NCBI GenBank assembly: GCA_030832095.1
Contig: JAURJT010000028.1
Coordinates: 83,046-147,045, forward strand
Direction: 5' to 3'
DNA from: Gammaproteobacteria bacterium
Lineage (GTDB): Bacteria > Pseudomonadota > Gammaproteobacteria > Burkholderiales > Burkholderiaceae_B
DNA: 64,000 nt
Positions 24,324-32,525 of this stretch are shown here, piece by piece. Within the stretch, counting starts at the first letter, position 1; every line of letters starts with the position of its first letter. A program made the translations under genes and the position numbers. The notes beneath the pieces were generated by a model. It was not told where the DNA came from and did no database searches. It worked only from the letters and a program-made list of their open reading frames with translations.

Positions 24324-25112
24324 ATGATAAAGAGAAGTATCACTGCTAGACCTGCCATTAGCCTAACCACAATGTTAGTCGGGCTAGTCTGCATTTTTTT
24401 TATTGTCACCAAAGAAAATCAAATCAAAACTGCACGCGTTAACGTGGTGCACTTTCATGAAAAAAACCGCGAACCCAGTCTCACTGAGCTCTCACCGCCC
24501 AACGAATATACACCCAAACATGTCGACAATTTACAGTTTCGCACTGTCGAACTCGTGGGTACGTTTTTGCCCAATCAAGAGATTTACCTTGCTAATCGTA
24601 CGGCGACAAATAATTCAAAACCCAGTAGTAAAAAACCACTAGGCTTTCACATCCTCTCTCCCTTTCTACTGGAAAGTGGAAAGATTGTGTGGATCAATCG
24701 GGGATGGATCGCACGCGATCCGGCGAATCGCAAAAAAATCCCTACGGTGGCCCGCCCGGACGGCGGTCAGACCATCACCGGTTACGTTGCACCAAGCACG
24801 ACCGACCTCTTTGAAATCGGCCACACGGTGAATCACAAGATTGATGGACGCGTGATCGCCCTGCATTTTCACCCACCAGCTACTGGCCAAGAAGTTTTAA
24901 ACGGTGATACGTATCCGTTTGTCATCACCCAAACGGGTGCCGGAGCTGATCAGTTAGTTCGACCCGCTCTGGGGTACATTCAAGAGGTCAACTATTCTTT
25001 CGAGCTGCGTACGTGGTGGTTCATACTACTGATCACCGTCGGCTTCTGGTTTCTCAGCGGGTTGGTTTTTATAAAAAGGCAGGGTAATCCCGCGCCTGGC
25101 TTCCCCCGCTGA
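24324..25112 (+). CDS. SURF1-family protein, diverged
   Basis: 262 residues with the SURF1 topology: a membrane helix at 12-29, a periplasmic domain and a second helix at about 232-250. Family landmarks are QFRTVELVGTFLPNQEIYLANR, GFHILSPFLLESGKIVWINRGW and an ALGYIQEVNYSFELRTWWF segment where typical members have an Asn-His pair. SURF1 assists heme-copper oxidase assembly and normally sits in cox clusters; here it stands alone between a hybrid kinase and T3SS-associated genes. The replacement of the Asn-His pair before helix 2 suggests a divergent function or substrate. Confidence 0.8.
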   Translation: MIKRSITARPAISLTTMLVGLVCIFFIVTKENQIKTARVNVVHFHEKNREPSLTELSPPNEYTPKHVDNLQFRTVELVGTFLPNQEIYLANRTATNNSKPSSKKPLGFHILSPFLLESGKIVWINRGWIARDPANRKKIPTVARPDGGQTITGYVAPSTTDLFEIGHTVNHKIDGRVIALHFHPPATGQEVLNGDTYPFVITQTGAGADQLVRPALGYIQEVNYSFELRTWWFILLITVGFWFLSGLVFIKRQGNPAPGFPR

Positions 25113-25204
25113 ACAAGGCCATCGAGCTGGTTGATGCTCGCTCAATACGTTTCAACTATTTGAAATATCAACCAATTATCTTTATGAGCTTGAGCGGGTT
25201 TCTT

Positions 25205-25228
25205 GATAAACTAATACTTTAGTTTAAT
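25205..25228 (+). promoter_or_regulatory. T3SS-island promoter motif, duplicated copy before the formyltransferase gene
   Basis: TAAACTAATACTTTAGTT (25207-25224) is identical to 21288-21305. CTTTAG (25217-25222) is followed by TTTAAT (25223-25228). It is probably the promoter of the operon starting at 25349, acquired together with the thioredoxin fragment next to it. Confidence 0.65.
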
Positions 25229-25240
25229 AAACTTGCGCCG

Positions 25241-25336
25241 GCCACAAACGCTTCAGCCTTAGTGATCGTTGACTCCAACGGCAAAGGTCTGGCAGATAGC
25301 ATCACGACCGGAAAAAATACACTCATCAGCGATTAG
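25241..25336 (+). pseudogene. decayed 5' fragment of a thioredoxin gene copy
   Basis: Thirty-one codons ending in TAG (25334-25336) read ATNASALVIVDSNGKGLADS and ITTGKNTLISD, against AANASALEIVDYNGKSLADS and ITAGKKTLIWF in the thioredoxin at 21331. There is no in-frame start: the signal-peptide part has been deleted between the shared promoter and this fragment, and the CATC site is absent. The next gene starts 13 bases later. It is a remnant of a tandem or dispersed duplication that kept the promoter. Confidence 0.85.
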
Positions 25337-25348
25337 GGCGGTCTATGC

Positions 25349-26095
25349 ATGCTTGAATCGATCATCGTCATCAGCCCAAAAGGGTTTCATGATGACATCA
25401 CTCGGACGCTGCGAGCCGTTCAACCCAATCTTCGTGTGCACTGCGTGGATAGCTTGATTGAACTGATGTTGCTGGATAAAGATCTGCCTGCAGAGTCAAG
25501 GCTTATTTCGTTTTTAAACAATGTCATCGTGCCTGCCTTCACCTTAAAAAAAATGAAATTTGGGGCAATCAATTTTCATCCTGGAACGCCAGACTATCCG
25601 GGATATGCACCATACAGCTTTGCGCTATATGAAGGTGAGCAGCGACATGGTGTCACCGTGCATGAAATGGTTGAGAAAGTTGATGCCGGACGGATTCTTG
25701 CCCTCGACGTCTTTTCAATCGAAGCTGAGTACAAGCAGGCACAGTTAGTGGATTTATGTATCGAACGTTCAAAAAACTTTCTGTCTAAACTTGCGCCAGT
25801 ACTCGTACGTAAAGAGCTTCCGTCATTTGTTGATGTCTCTTGGGGTAAGCATAAATTTACACGTGCACAGTTTGCTCAATATTGTGAACTGCCCGCCGAT
25901 ATTTCTCACGCCGAACTGCACTTACGCATTCGAGCCTTCGGCGCAGGTGACGGCAAGCACTCATTATTTTTGTGGCACGCAGGGAAGCAATATCTCTACC
26001 AAGATACCGATCGTTCAAACAGTAACGCTGAATGTATCGAACTCTACGGCAACACCTTTAGTGCCGCTCAACAACTTTTGCCCCAATGCGTTTAG
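25349..26095 (+). CDS. formyltransferase-fold enzyme of the T3SS island
   Basis: 248 residues. Residues 1-130 match the catalytic N-terminal domain of the formyltransferase family (Met-tRNA formyltransferase, GAR transformylase, sugar N-formyltransferases). Catalytic Asn75 and His77 (INFHPGTPDYPG) and Asp112 (MVEKVDAGRI) are all present, so it should be active with a formyl-folate donor. The second part (about 150-248) is not the usual tRNA-binding domain; it contains WGKHKFTRAQFAQYCELP and YLYQDTDRSN and resembles the C-terminal substrate part of sugar or amino-group formyltransferases. It heads an operon with a peroxiredoxin, two unknown genes, an effector candidate and a chaperone. The substrate is unknown. 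Confidence 0.85.
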   Translation: MLESIIVISPKGFHDDITRTLRAVQPNLRVHCVDSLIELMLLDKDLPAESRLISFLNNVIVPAFTLKKMKFGAINFHPGTPDYPGYAPYSFALYEGEQRHGVTVHEMVEKVDAGRILALDVFSIEAEYKQAQLVDLCIERSKNFLSKLAPVLVRKELPSFVDVSWGKHKFTRAQFAQYCELPADISHAELHLRIRAFGAGDGKHSLFLWHAGKQYLYQDTDRSNSNAECIELYGNTFSAAQQLLPQCV

Positions 26096-26149
26096 GCCAT
26101 TCCCGTCTGAACTATTTATGACTCCTCGTATGACGACCTGAGAATCTAT

Positions 26150-26698
26150 ATGTACTTAAACGATTTACGCCTTGCAAATGAAACCGCTTATATCTCAGAG
26201 CAAGCAGTCTCTAAAATCCAAAAGTTGAATCCGAGCGTCGCGGCGAAGGCAGTTGACACCTTCTATCAAGTCGCAATGCCAGAACTTTTTAAACATGGCA
26301 CCCACGTCCTGTTTACTGTACCTGCTGCGTATTCTCCACAATGTTCAGCCAAGCACTTGCCTGGTTACGTAAGGGATGCAGAGAAATTTAAGGCACTTGG
26401 GGTGGATGCGCTTTGGTGTTTGGCCGTCAATGATCCCTTTGTCATGAACCGCTGGGTCACTGCAGCAGACCCTAGCGGTGAGAAAGTATTTTGGATTAGT
26501 GACGGTGCAGCTGAAGTCAGTCGTTCAATGAATCTTGCCGTCTGCATGGAGGCAATGGGTCTAGGGACGCGTTGCCGCCGAGCGGGTCTCTTGATCGTCA
26601 AGGGCCGGATCTTGCACGTATCTTTAGAGCCACCGGCAGAGTTTTATATTTCTAGCAGCGACTACATGCTTAAAGTTGTAGAGGCGTATTTAAAGTGA
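26150..26698 (+). CDS. peroxiredoxin-5-like redoxin
   Basis: 182 residues, cytosolic (no signal peptide). The Prx5/AhpE-like core is clear: VPAAYSPQCSAKHLPGYV with the peroxidatic Cys65, VNDPFVMNRW, and GTRCRRAGLLIVKGRI. Family members reduce peroxides with thioredoxin or glutathione. Differences from typical members are Tyr-Ser in place of Phe-Thr next to the active-site Pro, and extra Cys residues in ALWCLAV, LAVCMEA and GTRC, any of which could be the resolving Cys. The stop overlaps the GTG of the next gene by four bases, which implies translational coupling. Confidence 0.88.
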   Translation: MYLNDLRLANETAYISEQAVSKIQKLNPSVAAKAVDTFYQVAMPELFKHGTHVLFTVPAAYSPQCSAKHLPGYVRDAEKFKALGVDALWCLAVNDPFVMNRWVTAADPSGEKVFWISDGAAEVSRSMNLAVCMEAMGLGTRCRRAGLLIVKGRILHVSLEPPAEFYISSSDYMLKVVEAYLK

Positions 26699-27243
26699 GT
26701 GCTTATATCGAACTGAGTGCGCAAGCCAAGCAAGAGCTTGAGGCAGCAGGCGCTTCTGTCAACGCATTAGAACTCGAAGGCGTTCGTGTGCTTGCTTGGG
26801 TTGAACGCTGGCGTGCCGCGCCCTTGGGTGATGACACTCTGAATGGGTGGGCGCCGATCGATGCAACCGTCACTTTTTCTGACGGCATGCAGGCGGGTAA
26901 ATCTGTACGTATGCGTCTGTCTTTGTTGCTAGCCGACACGATGCCCAATCTCGAAAGTCATCCCCATTGGGTTGCCTTCACTCAGGCGATTGCAAGTAAA
27001 TTTGCTCCGGTGGTGATGGAAATTGATGAGCAATCCTCACGCCTGAGTTTGACTTACGAGCAACTTCTCTATCAAGGTACCGAGCCGCACGTGACACTTT
27101 ATTGTGAAAAGTTAGCGTACCTTGCGTCGGTTGTCTTACCGGCAATCTTGCGTATTCGACTTGAGGCATGGACACTGGACGACGTGCGTAATCTCGCGCA
27201 ACAAGTTCTTAATGAGGCTTTAACGTTGGGGTATCAGCAATGA
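26695..27243 (+). CDS. 182-aa protein of unknown function in the effector operon
   Basis: Starts at GTG 26695 overlapping the peroxiredoxin stop (GTGA). It is soluble and acidic to neutral, with a helix-strand pattern: an N-terminal helix, a beta-rich middle (GVRVLAWVERWRA, PIDATVTFSDGM, VRMRLSLLLAD) and a C-terminal helical part with VVLPAILRIRLEAWTLDDVR. No family was recognised. Size, lack of export signals and position before an effector and its chaperone would fit a second chaperone or an enzyme accessory; neither is shown. Confidence 0.7.
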   Translation: MSAYIELSAQAKQELEAAGASVNALELEGVRVLAWVERWRAAPLGDDTLNGWAPIDATVTFSDGMQAGKSVRMRLSLLLADTMPNLESHPHWVAFTQAIASKFAPVVMEIDEQSSRLSLTYEQLLYQGTEPHVTLYCEKLAYLASVVLPAILRIRLEAWTLDDVRNLAQQVLNEALTLGYQQ

Positions 27244-27758
27244 ATGATGATGTGATGCTGACCCAAATGCATGATGCCCTTGTAGAAATGGGCTTAAAGC
27301 CCGTTGCCGCCCTTCTTCCAGAAGATGGCTCTTCATTACTCGGCACGTCTGCAGCCATGCAGTGGACAATTGAGATTGTCCCAAATTTATTAGCCGAGTT
27401 AAATTTAATGCGAACCTCAGATGAGGATCATTTCGTTAACCTGGTCACTGCAAGTGAGTCAGCCCATGATGAGCAGCATTGGGCAGATATTGATTTATTT
27501 GCGAGAGAGATGGGAAAAGCGGTACGCCCCGTTCAGCTCATCCGTCATGAGGCAGAGCTTGCTTGCTTTGTGCAGGGAAGAGCTAAGGGTATTGAAGGCC
27601 TCATCGGACTCATTCCAGAGCTCCTGACCATGAACCGTTTTGCCTTAGTCACTTTGTTTGAGCCTTGGATCGACTTGGCTCGTGGTCAGCTCAATCTAGA
27701 GACTGCTGGCTTGAAAGCTGGCGCTGCCTTGGCCCAACAAAGCGGAGGTGAGCGCTAA
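27240..27758 (+). CDS. 172-aa protein of unknown function in the effector operon
   Basis: ATG 27240 overlaps the previous stop (ATGA), and its own stop overlaps the ATG of the 657-residue gene (TAATG), so this block is translationally coupled. It is soluble and rich in Glu/Leu/Ala, mainly helical with LLAELNLMRTSDEDHFVNLV and RHEAELACFVQGRAKG. It has CesT-like size and acidity but lacks an obvious beta-sheet pattern. It is possibly a chaperone for the adjacent large protein; confidence in any function is low. Confidence 0.7.
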   Translation: MNDDVMLTQMHDALVEMGLKPVAALLPEDGSSLLGTSAAMQWTIEIVPNLLAELNLMRTSDEDHFVNLVTASESAHDEQHWADIDLFAREMGKAVRPVQLIRHEAELACFVQGRAKGIEGLIGLIPELLTMNRFALVTLFEPWIDLARGQLNLETAGLKAGAALAQQSGGER

Positions 27759-29731
27759 TGCCACTTGGTCGCATCAATTCCACCACGAGCAATCAAACTC
27801 AAGCCCTTGAGCTGGACCAGCTTTCCCCTCAGGGTAAAAAGCTTAACCAAGTATCCAATCTATCGGGGCTCTCAGCAAGTGAGCCTGGTCGACCTGCCCT
27901 TAGCCCACAAGGACGGCAGAATAGCTCCATTCAAGAGACGAGTTTCACAAACACCACGCTAAAAGGCAAGCTAAGTACTGCCTTTGCAAAAGAGGCAAGA
28001 GGGCTTGAAAAGGGTTATGTTGAAATCAAAGAGCTTGGCGATCACACTGCCTTTAAACACTTAGATAATCTGTTTACAGGTAATAAAGCTGGCTTTACGC
28101 AAGCTGCAAACTTTGGCAAAGTCATCTCTGGTTCGCACCTTCTGACCAAACAAGAAACCATTGCTTTATCTGAAGAAATCACAGCGGGGGTCGGACTATT
28201 TTCTAAAAAATCATGGGATGTGGGCCGCGGTATTGCAAGTGGCATTAGTTCTGCCTCTAGTTTTGACTCTCTAAAAGACTCTGTTGCGAATGTTCCGTTG
28301 AATAAGATTGCAGTCACCAGCGCGAGCGGCATTAATACTGCGTTTGCCGGTATTGCAGTTTTAAAAAGTTCGACAGAATTAGCTCGAGATCTTACGTTAG
28401 ATGCGTTTGCGCATAAAGACCGAGCCACAACTCAAGCGCTACTCAAGAACTACGATCCAGGGACTGGAACATTTACGGATCCTGCAACAGGCAAACCTGT
28501 TTCTGAAGACGATAATCGAAAACTAACCGCCCAATTAAAAGAGCTTCTCGACAAAAAAGGGAGTGATCGTTCACGTACGTCTGGTCAAATTGCGGGCGAT
28601 CGGTTGTCAACGATTCGCGACACGGCAATTTCGAGTGCCAGCGTTGTGAACTCAGCCTTATTTGTTGCCGGTGCGGCGGCTAAAGTGGCCCCAGGTTTGA
28701 GCCAAGCGATCTCTGCGGTGAGTGCAGCAAAAACCACCTGGCAAGCCACGACCAATATCGTTGCGCTGAATAATATTCAGCACGCTGCCAAGCAAGCGAA
28801 GGGTGATGAGTTGTTGCAGGCGATTGCGGCGCATGTTTCTCAAGAGCGGGTGTACAACAGTCGTAAAAATCTTGTGAGTGCTGCCGTGAATTTCACCGCC
28901 GTAGGCGTGGGGATCGCTGCCTTGGCCGCGGGCCCGGGGGCACCTGCTGCCTTGGCAGTGGCGTCAATTGTGACAACTGCAGCCACCACCGCTGTTGGCC
29001 TAGGTACAACCGCTTTTGAATTGGGGCATGCCTACCAACTTAGCGAGCGTCGCAAAGAAGGCTCTGCAGACGCCCTCGCTTTATTTAAAGAAGCCGTTGG
29101 TAACGACGCGCTTTCTGAGGCTAACAAAGCCGAAGCCTTTAAGGCACTCGCTGATCCAAAGAATATTGGCTTAGCCGAGCGCGCATTGATTGACCGCCTA
29201 CAAAATGGCTCGCCTGAAGAAGTCAAAGCAGCCGTTACGTTTTTAGAGAATTTTGGTTTGTCTAAAGGGACCATCAGCCAATTAAAGTTAGCGAGTACAG
29301 AAAAGGCGCTTACGGCTTTGCAAAGTGCTTTGTATAGCGACAAGGTGAAATTGACCCTCGCTGGGGCCAAGCAAAGCTTTTCATCCTTAGGTAAGGTCTT
29401 CGGGATCTTGCAGTTTGCTTCTTTTGTGAAAGGCAAATGGGATCGTTTTCAGATCAAGCGTGAAAATGGCGGCTTTGCGCCCTTTGAAAGCCTCATCACA
29501 AAATCAGCCCGTAAAGGCACCGCAAGCCTGATTACTGGTCTGGATTCACAGATACAACAGCGAAAAGACGGCAAAGTCAGCGACTCGTTTGCAAAATTAC
29601 GTGACAAATATTTGAAGATTCCGCAGCCAAAAATCTATTCCGTCAAGCGCGAACCCGTCACGATCGGGGCAACTTTCGATATCGGAGAAAGCACGTGGGA
29701 TCCCAAAACCGGACAGTACAACGACTTTTAA
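27758..29731 (+). CDS. 657-aa candidate T3SS effector with hydrophobic segments
   Basis: The first 65 residues are Ser/Gln/Pro/Thr-rich and disordered, like a secretion signal. The body is helical. Hydrophobic Ala/Val/Gly-rich stretches lie near residues 290-325 (SVVNSALFVAGAAAKVAPGL) and 370-430 (AVGVGIAALAAGPGAPAALA and onward), compatible with insertion into a host membrane. The last 60 residues carry VTIGATFDIGESTWDPKTGQ. The gene is followed 27 bases later by a CesT-type chaperone, the classic effector-chaperone pairing. A translocator (SctE-like) was considered because of the hydrophobic stretches. Translocators have class II TPR chaperones instead, so an effector is preferred. No family was recognised. 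Confidence 0.78.
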   Translation: MPLGRINSTTSNQTQALELDQLSPQGKKLNQVSNLSGLSASEPGRPALSPQGRQNSSIQETSFTNTTLKGKLSTAFAKEARGLEKGYVEIKELGDHTAFKHLDNLFTGNKAGFTQAANFGKVISGSHLLTKQETIALSEEITAGVGLFSKKSWDVGRGIASGISSASSFDSLKDSVANVPLNKIAVTSASGINTAFAGIAVLKSSTELARDLTLDAFAHKDRATTQALLKNYDPGTGTFTDPATGKPVSEDDNRKLTAQLKELLDKKGSDRSRTSGQIAGDRLSTIRDTAISSASVVNSALFVAGAAAKVAPGLSQAISAVSAAKTTWQATTNIVALNNIQHAAKQAKGDELLQAIAAHVSQERVYNSRKNLVSAAVNFTAVGVGIAALAAGPGAPAALAVASIVTTAATTAVGLGTTAFELGHAYQLSERRKEGSADALALFKEAVGNDALSEANKAEAFKALADPKNIGLAERALIDRLQNGSPEEVKAAVTFLENFGLSKGTISQLKLASTEKALTALQSALYSDKVKLTLAGAKQSFSSLGKVFGILQFASFVKGKWDRFQIKRENGGFAPFESLITKSARKGTASLITGLDSQIQQRKDGKVSDSFAKLRDKYLKIPQPKIYSVKREPVTIGATFDIGESTWDPKTGQYNDF

Positions 29732-29758
29732 GAACCCTTTAGAATTAGGAAATCAATC

Positions 29759-30223
29759 ATGGACCGCAGCACGCTCGTATCTCAATGGATGACTGAGGTC
29801 AGCCTGGATTCACTAGCATTAAATGCAACCAATCGACTATGCAGTTTTAAAGCGCTAGATCGTTTTGCTGTCACGCTTGAGTGGCCTGATAGTAGTGAAG
29901 ATCTCTTCATTGCGATCGATTTAATGCCCAGCACAGGTGGTGAATTACGAAAAAAACGTTTAGAGCGCTCAATGGAGCTGAATGCGTACACGCTAGAAAC
30001 CCGTGGCGCTGCGATCGGCTGGGATTCAGTCAGGGATATGTTGGTTTTATCGTATCGCTGTTCTGTTGAAAATTTGTCGGCGCAAAACTTGAACGATCTT
30101 GTCGTCAATTTAATCGAGACCTCGCAATATCTGGCCGATGAGTTGGTGTTCGAAGCAGACGTTGTATTGCAAGAACAGGTGCGTAATAGCGGGAACAAAT
30201 GGTTTCAACCTATTCAAGTGTAG
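29759..30223 (+). CDS. CesT-family T3SS chaperone for the 657-aa protein
   Basis: 154 residues. The order of elements fits class I chaperones: N-terminal helix (LVSQWMTEVSLDSLALN), strands CSFKALDRFAVTLEWPDSS and LFIAIDLMP, the helix RKKRLERSMELNAYTL, strands GAAIGWDSVRDMLVLSYRC, and the C-terminal helix LVVNLIETSQYLADELVFEA. It is probably dimeric and cytosolic, keeping the preceding gene's product export-ready. It is the last gene of the operon starting at 25349. Confidence 0.85.
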   Translation: MDRSTLVSQWMTEVSLDSLALNATNRLCSFKALDRFAVTLEWPDSSEDLFIAIDLMPSTGGELRKKRLERSMELNAYTLETRGAAIGWDSVRDMLVLSYRCSVENLSAQNLNDLVVNLIETSQYLADELVFEADVVLQEQVRNSGNKWFQPIQV

Positions 30224-30320
30224 CGAAAGGGTGACAGCGGTTTATTGACTCGCCTTATTTGGCTCACCTGCTCGTTTGATTTCGTTGCGAGCATCTTTCG
30301 TGCTTCTAGTTTGAGCGAAT

Positions 30321-31070
30321 ATGATAGAAACCTTCAATGATTTACCACTCTGGGCACAAGTATGCACGATTAGCCTGCATGGGCTATTCGTCATCTTCAT
30401 ATCACTTGGATGTATGCGCTGGCTTCGTAAACGGTACGAACCGTTACAACAAATCATACCTGTGGGGCCTTTCTTCGTTGCCATTTCTACTGTGTTCTCT
30501 TTATTACTGGCATTTCATGGAAGCAGTATTTGGTCGAAGCAAGAGCGCGCCGAGCGGGCATTGATCCAGGAAGAATTGACTCTGCATCGACTCAGGCAAC
30601 TTGCACAGACTGATGTGCTGAATCACCCAGAGGTAGCGCAAGCGGCGAACCGCTATGCTCAAGCGGTGATTAATCATGAATGGCAGGTAATCAAAAATCG
30701 GCAAGGATCTGAGGCTGTCGAAACAGCATTGCAAGAACTTCGCAAGGCCACCCTAAAAATAGATCGCGATATTACACCCGCAGTGCATAGTTACGTGCTG
30801 CGTTTATTTGATGATCTTGTTCGCTCGCGCCAAGAGCGCTTGTGGCTAAATTCGCAACCTCAAAAATACAAGATCTGGGCCGTCATTCTCTTATTGGGTT
30901 TGCTTAGCCATCTGGCGATCGTACTGGTGCATTTAGATAAACCCAAGGCGTGTAAGCTTGCACTTTACCTGTTTGGGGTCGCGACAAGTCTGGCCTATTG
31001 GCTATTACTCGATACTGAGGATCCGTATCAAGTTTTTTCTAAACTTAATCCAGCGATGCTGCTTCAGTGA
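30321..31070 (+). CDS. DUF4239-type (bestrophin-like) membrane protein
   Basis: 249 residues. Two membrane helices at about 10-30 and 43-65 are followed by a helical cytosolic region (about 70-180) beginning WSKQERAERALIQEELTLHR, and two more helices at about 186-205 and 212-232. This arrangement and the Trp-x-x-x-(E/D)RA-x-x-x-x-EE segment are those of DUF4239 proteins, whose function is not established. It is not obviously part of the T3SS operon; a 97-base gap separates it from the chaperone gene. Confidence 0.75.
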   Translation: MIETFNDLPLWAQVCTISLHGLFVIFISLGCMRWLRKRYEPLQQIIPVGPFFVAISTVFSLLLAFHGSSIWSKQERAERALIQEELTLHRLRQLAQTDVLNHPEVAQAANRYAQAVINHEWQVIKNRQGSEAVETALQELRKATLKIDRDITPAVHSYVLRLFDDLVRSRQERLWLNSQPQKYKIWAVILLLGLLSHLAIVLVHLDKPKACKLALYLFGVATSLAYWLLLDTEDPYQVFSKLNPAMLLQ

Positions 31071-31385
31071 CATCCGTCCGGCCTGGGGGCCGAGGGTTTC
31101 CGCGCAAACCGGTCGACCAGTACGCACAGCCAAACTCTTCGGACCTGAGTCTACACATCAGACCCTCCAAAATACGCAAAGAGCCATTCAATCCAGCAAA
31201 CCTCAGGCCACGTGTTGGCTAAGCGTTGGCTTAATCTTCACAAAACCAAGATTTGTGCGGTAATACTGCAAGACCAATGGCTTCGCGCCAAACGATTGCT
31301 GAGTGCACGAACATGTCGTCGAATGTATCAACGGCATTTCGTTCGACGGACCAGGGTTAGCAGTCTACTCATGGAGCATTAACGT
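31071..31385. other. 315-base region without a confident gene
   Basis: Between the DUF4239 stop and the NTF2-like start. It holds small inverted repeats (CGGCC/GGCCG near 31080; an imperfect GTCGTCGAA/TTCGACGGAC pair near 31320-31355) and short open stretches in two frames with basic, Arg-rich translations. GGAG at 31374-31377 serves the next gene. It marks the edge of the T3SS island and may be a mobile-element remnant, but nothing recognisable remains. Confidence 0.4.
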
Positions 31386-31898
31386 ATGGCTTATTCAGTT
31401 GACGAGCAAGGCATGTTAAACGTACTTGAGCAGCACATTGCCGCAGAAATGCAAGGCGACATGGCCACCACGATGGCAACCATGACCGCCAACCCGCATC
31501 TTTTAAACGTCCCCAATATGATTGGTGGCGATGGTTACGAAGGCGTCAAACAATTTTACTCAAACCATCTTGTCGGAAAGTTCTTTCCTCCGGATGTGAA
31601 GTTCGAGACAGTGTCCGTTACGGTGGGGCGCACAAGAGTCGTGCAAGAGTTAGTCGTTTCGTTTACTCACACTGCAGAAATCGAGTGGATGGTTCCTAAC
31701 ATCACACCAACCAATAAAAAGGTCGAAATCGCCTTTGTCGTGGTCGCCGGAATCGAAAACCTTAAATTGACGCACGAACACATTTATTGGGATCAAGCCA
31801 GCGTGCTGGTGCAACTTGGCTTACTTGATCCGGCAGGGCTGCCGGTGACGGGGCCAGAGAGTGCCCGTAAGCTGCTGAGTTACTCAAGCGCTGATTAA
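31386..31898 (+). CDS. NTF2-like (SnoaL-type) protein
   Basis: 170 residues with the alpha+beta cone pattern: helices MLNVLEQHIAAEMQGDMA and GYEGVKQFYSNHLV, then strands VKFETVSVTVGRTRVVQELV, FTHTAEIEWMVP, VEIAFVVVAG and LTHEHIYWDQASVLVQLGLL. Family members act as small hydrolases, isomerases or binding proteins on small substrates, and no substrate is evident. The ATG at 31386 has GGAG eight bases upstream. It is a stand-alone gene. Confidence 0.8.
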   Translation: MAYSVDEQGMLNVLEQHIAAEMQGDMATTMATMTANPHLLNVPNMIGGDGYEGVKQFYSNHLVGKFFPPDVKFETVSVTVGRTRVVQELVVSFTHTAEIEWMVPNITPTNKKVEIAFVVVAGIENLKLTHEHIYWDQASVLVQLGLLDPAGLPVTGPESARKLLSYSSAD

Positions 31899-32018
31899 CG
31901 GAGTGACTCAAGCGCGGATTAAGACAACTGCGTCAAGCAGTGTTAGGCACGCTGCACGTGGAGCATGCTGTGACCATATGCCGCGTTTAGTCAATCACGA
32001 TATTTTCGGAAAAAAGCC

Positions 32019-32255
32019 TCAAAGAGCGTTATGGCTGCCATCACACAGAACGCCATTCTTTGAATGCTTGCAACCACAGAAATAGACCCTCTTTGATTCA
32101 CTCGCATCAAACTTAGTGGGCGAAAAACTGCTGCCTTGATGGCTGCCGTCACAGAACGGCTGCTTTTTACTTTGGCCGCACGAGCACCAGTAGTAACTCT
32201 GACCCGCAACAACTTCAACAGCATACGGTGCTTTTTGAGCGATTTTTGGTTGCAT
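32019..32255 (-). CDS. double CDGSH iron-sulfur domain protein
   Basis: 78 residues. Two CDGSH motifs are present: YYWCSCGQSKKQPFCDGSH (residues about 22-40) and FCGCKHSKNGVLCDGSH (about 59-75). Each supplies three Cys and one His for a [2Fe-2S] cluster. It is a small cytosolic redox or cluster-transfer protein of the mitoNEET-related class. AAGGG lies about ten bases before ATG 32255. Neighbouring genes are unrelated. Confidence 0.93.
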   Translation of the reverse strand: MQPKIAQKAPYAVEVVAGQSYYWCSCGQSKKQPFCDGSHQGSSFSPTKFDASESKRVYFCGCKHSKNGVLCDGSHNAL

Positions 32256-32525
32256 GATTCATTACCCTTGTTTAGATTTAGCTTTCGGATCATCGGCCCT
32301 CATGCCAACATCCACAAGAAAATGGCGGCTAGAATGAACCTCTTAAGCTGATTTTAATAACAACACGAACAAAAATGAAGTTATATAAATTAGTCCCTAC
32401 GTCACTATTCTTTTTTTTCCGCCGCAAGCAGCTACTGCGCAATGCCGGTGTATCCACAATTTTTCAAGTATTTGACTGCCAATCACATGCTCAATACTAG
32501 GCGGCTCTCAACGCACCCGAGATCA

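Noticed and set aside
27758..29731. 657-aa protein as a SctE-type translocator
   Set aside because: Hydrophobic stretches fit, but the paired gene encodes a CesT-type class I chaperone and no second translocator or TPR chaperone is present.
31160..31383. Basic, Arg-rich open stretch ending RTRVSSLLMEH before the NTF2-like gene
   Set aside because: No start codon with a ribosome site and no recognisable family. It could be a transposase remnant, but nothing decisive remains.
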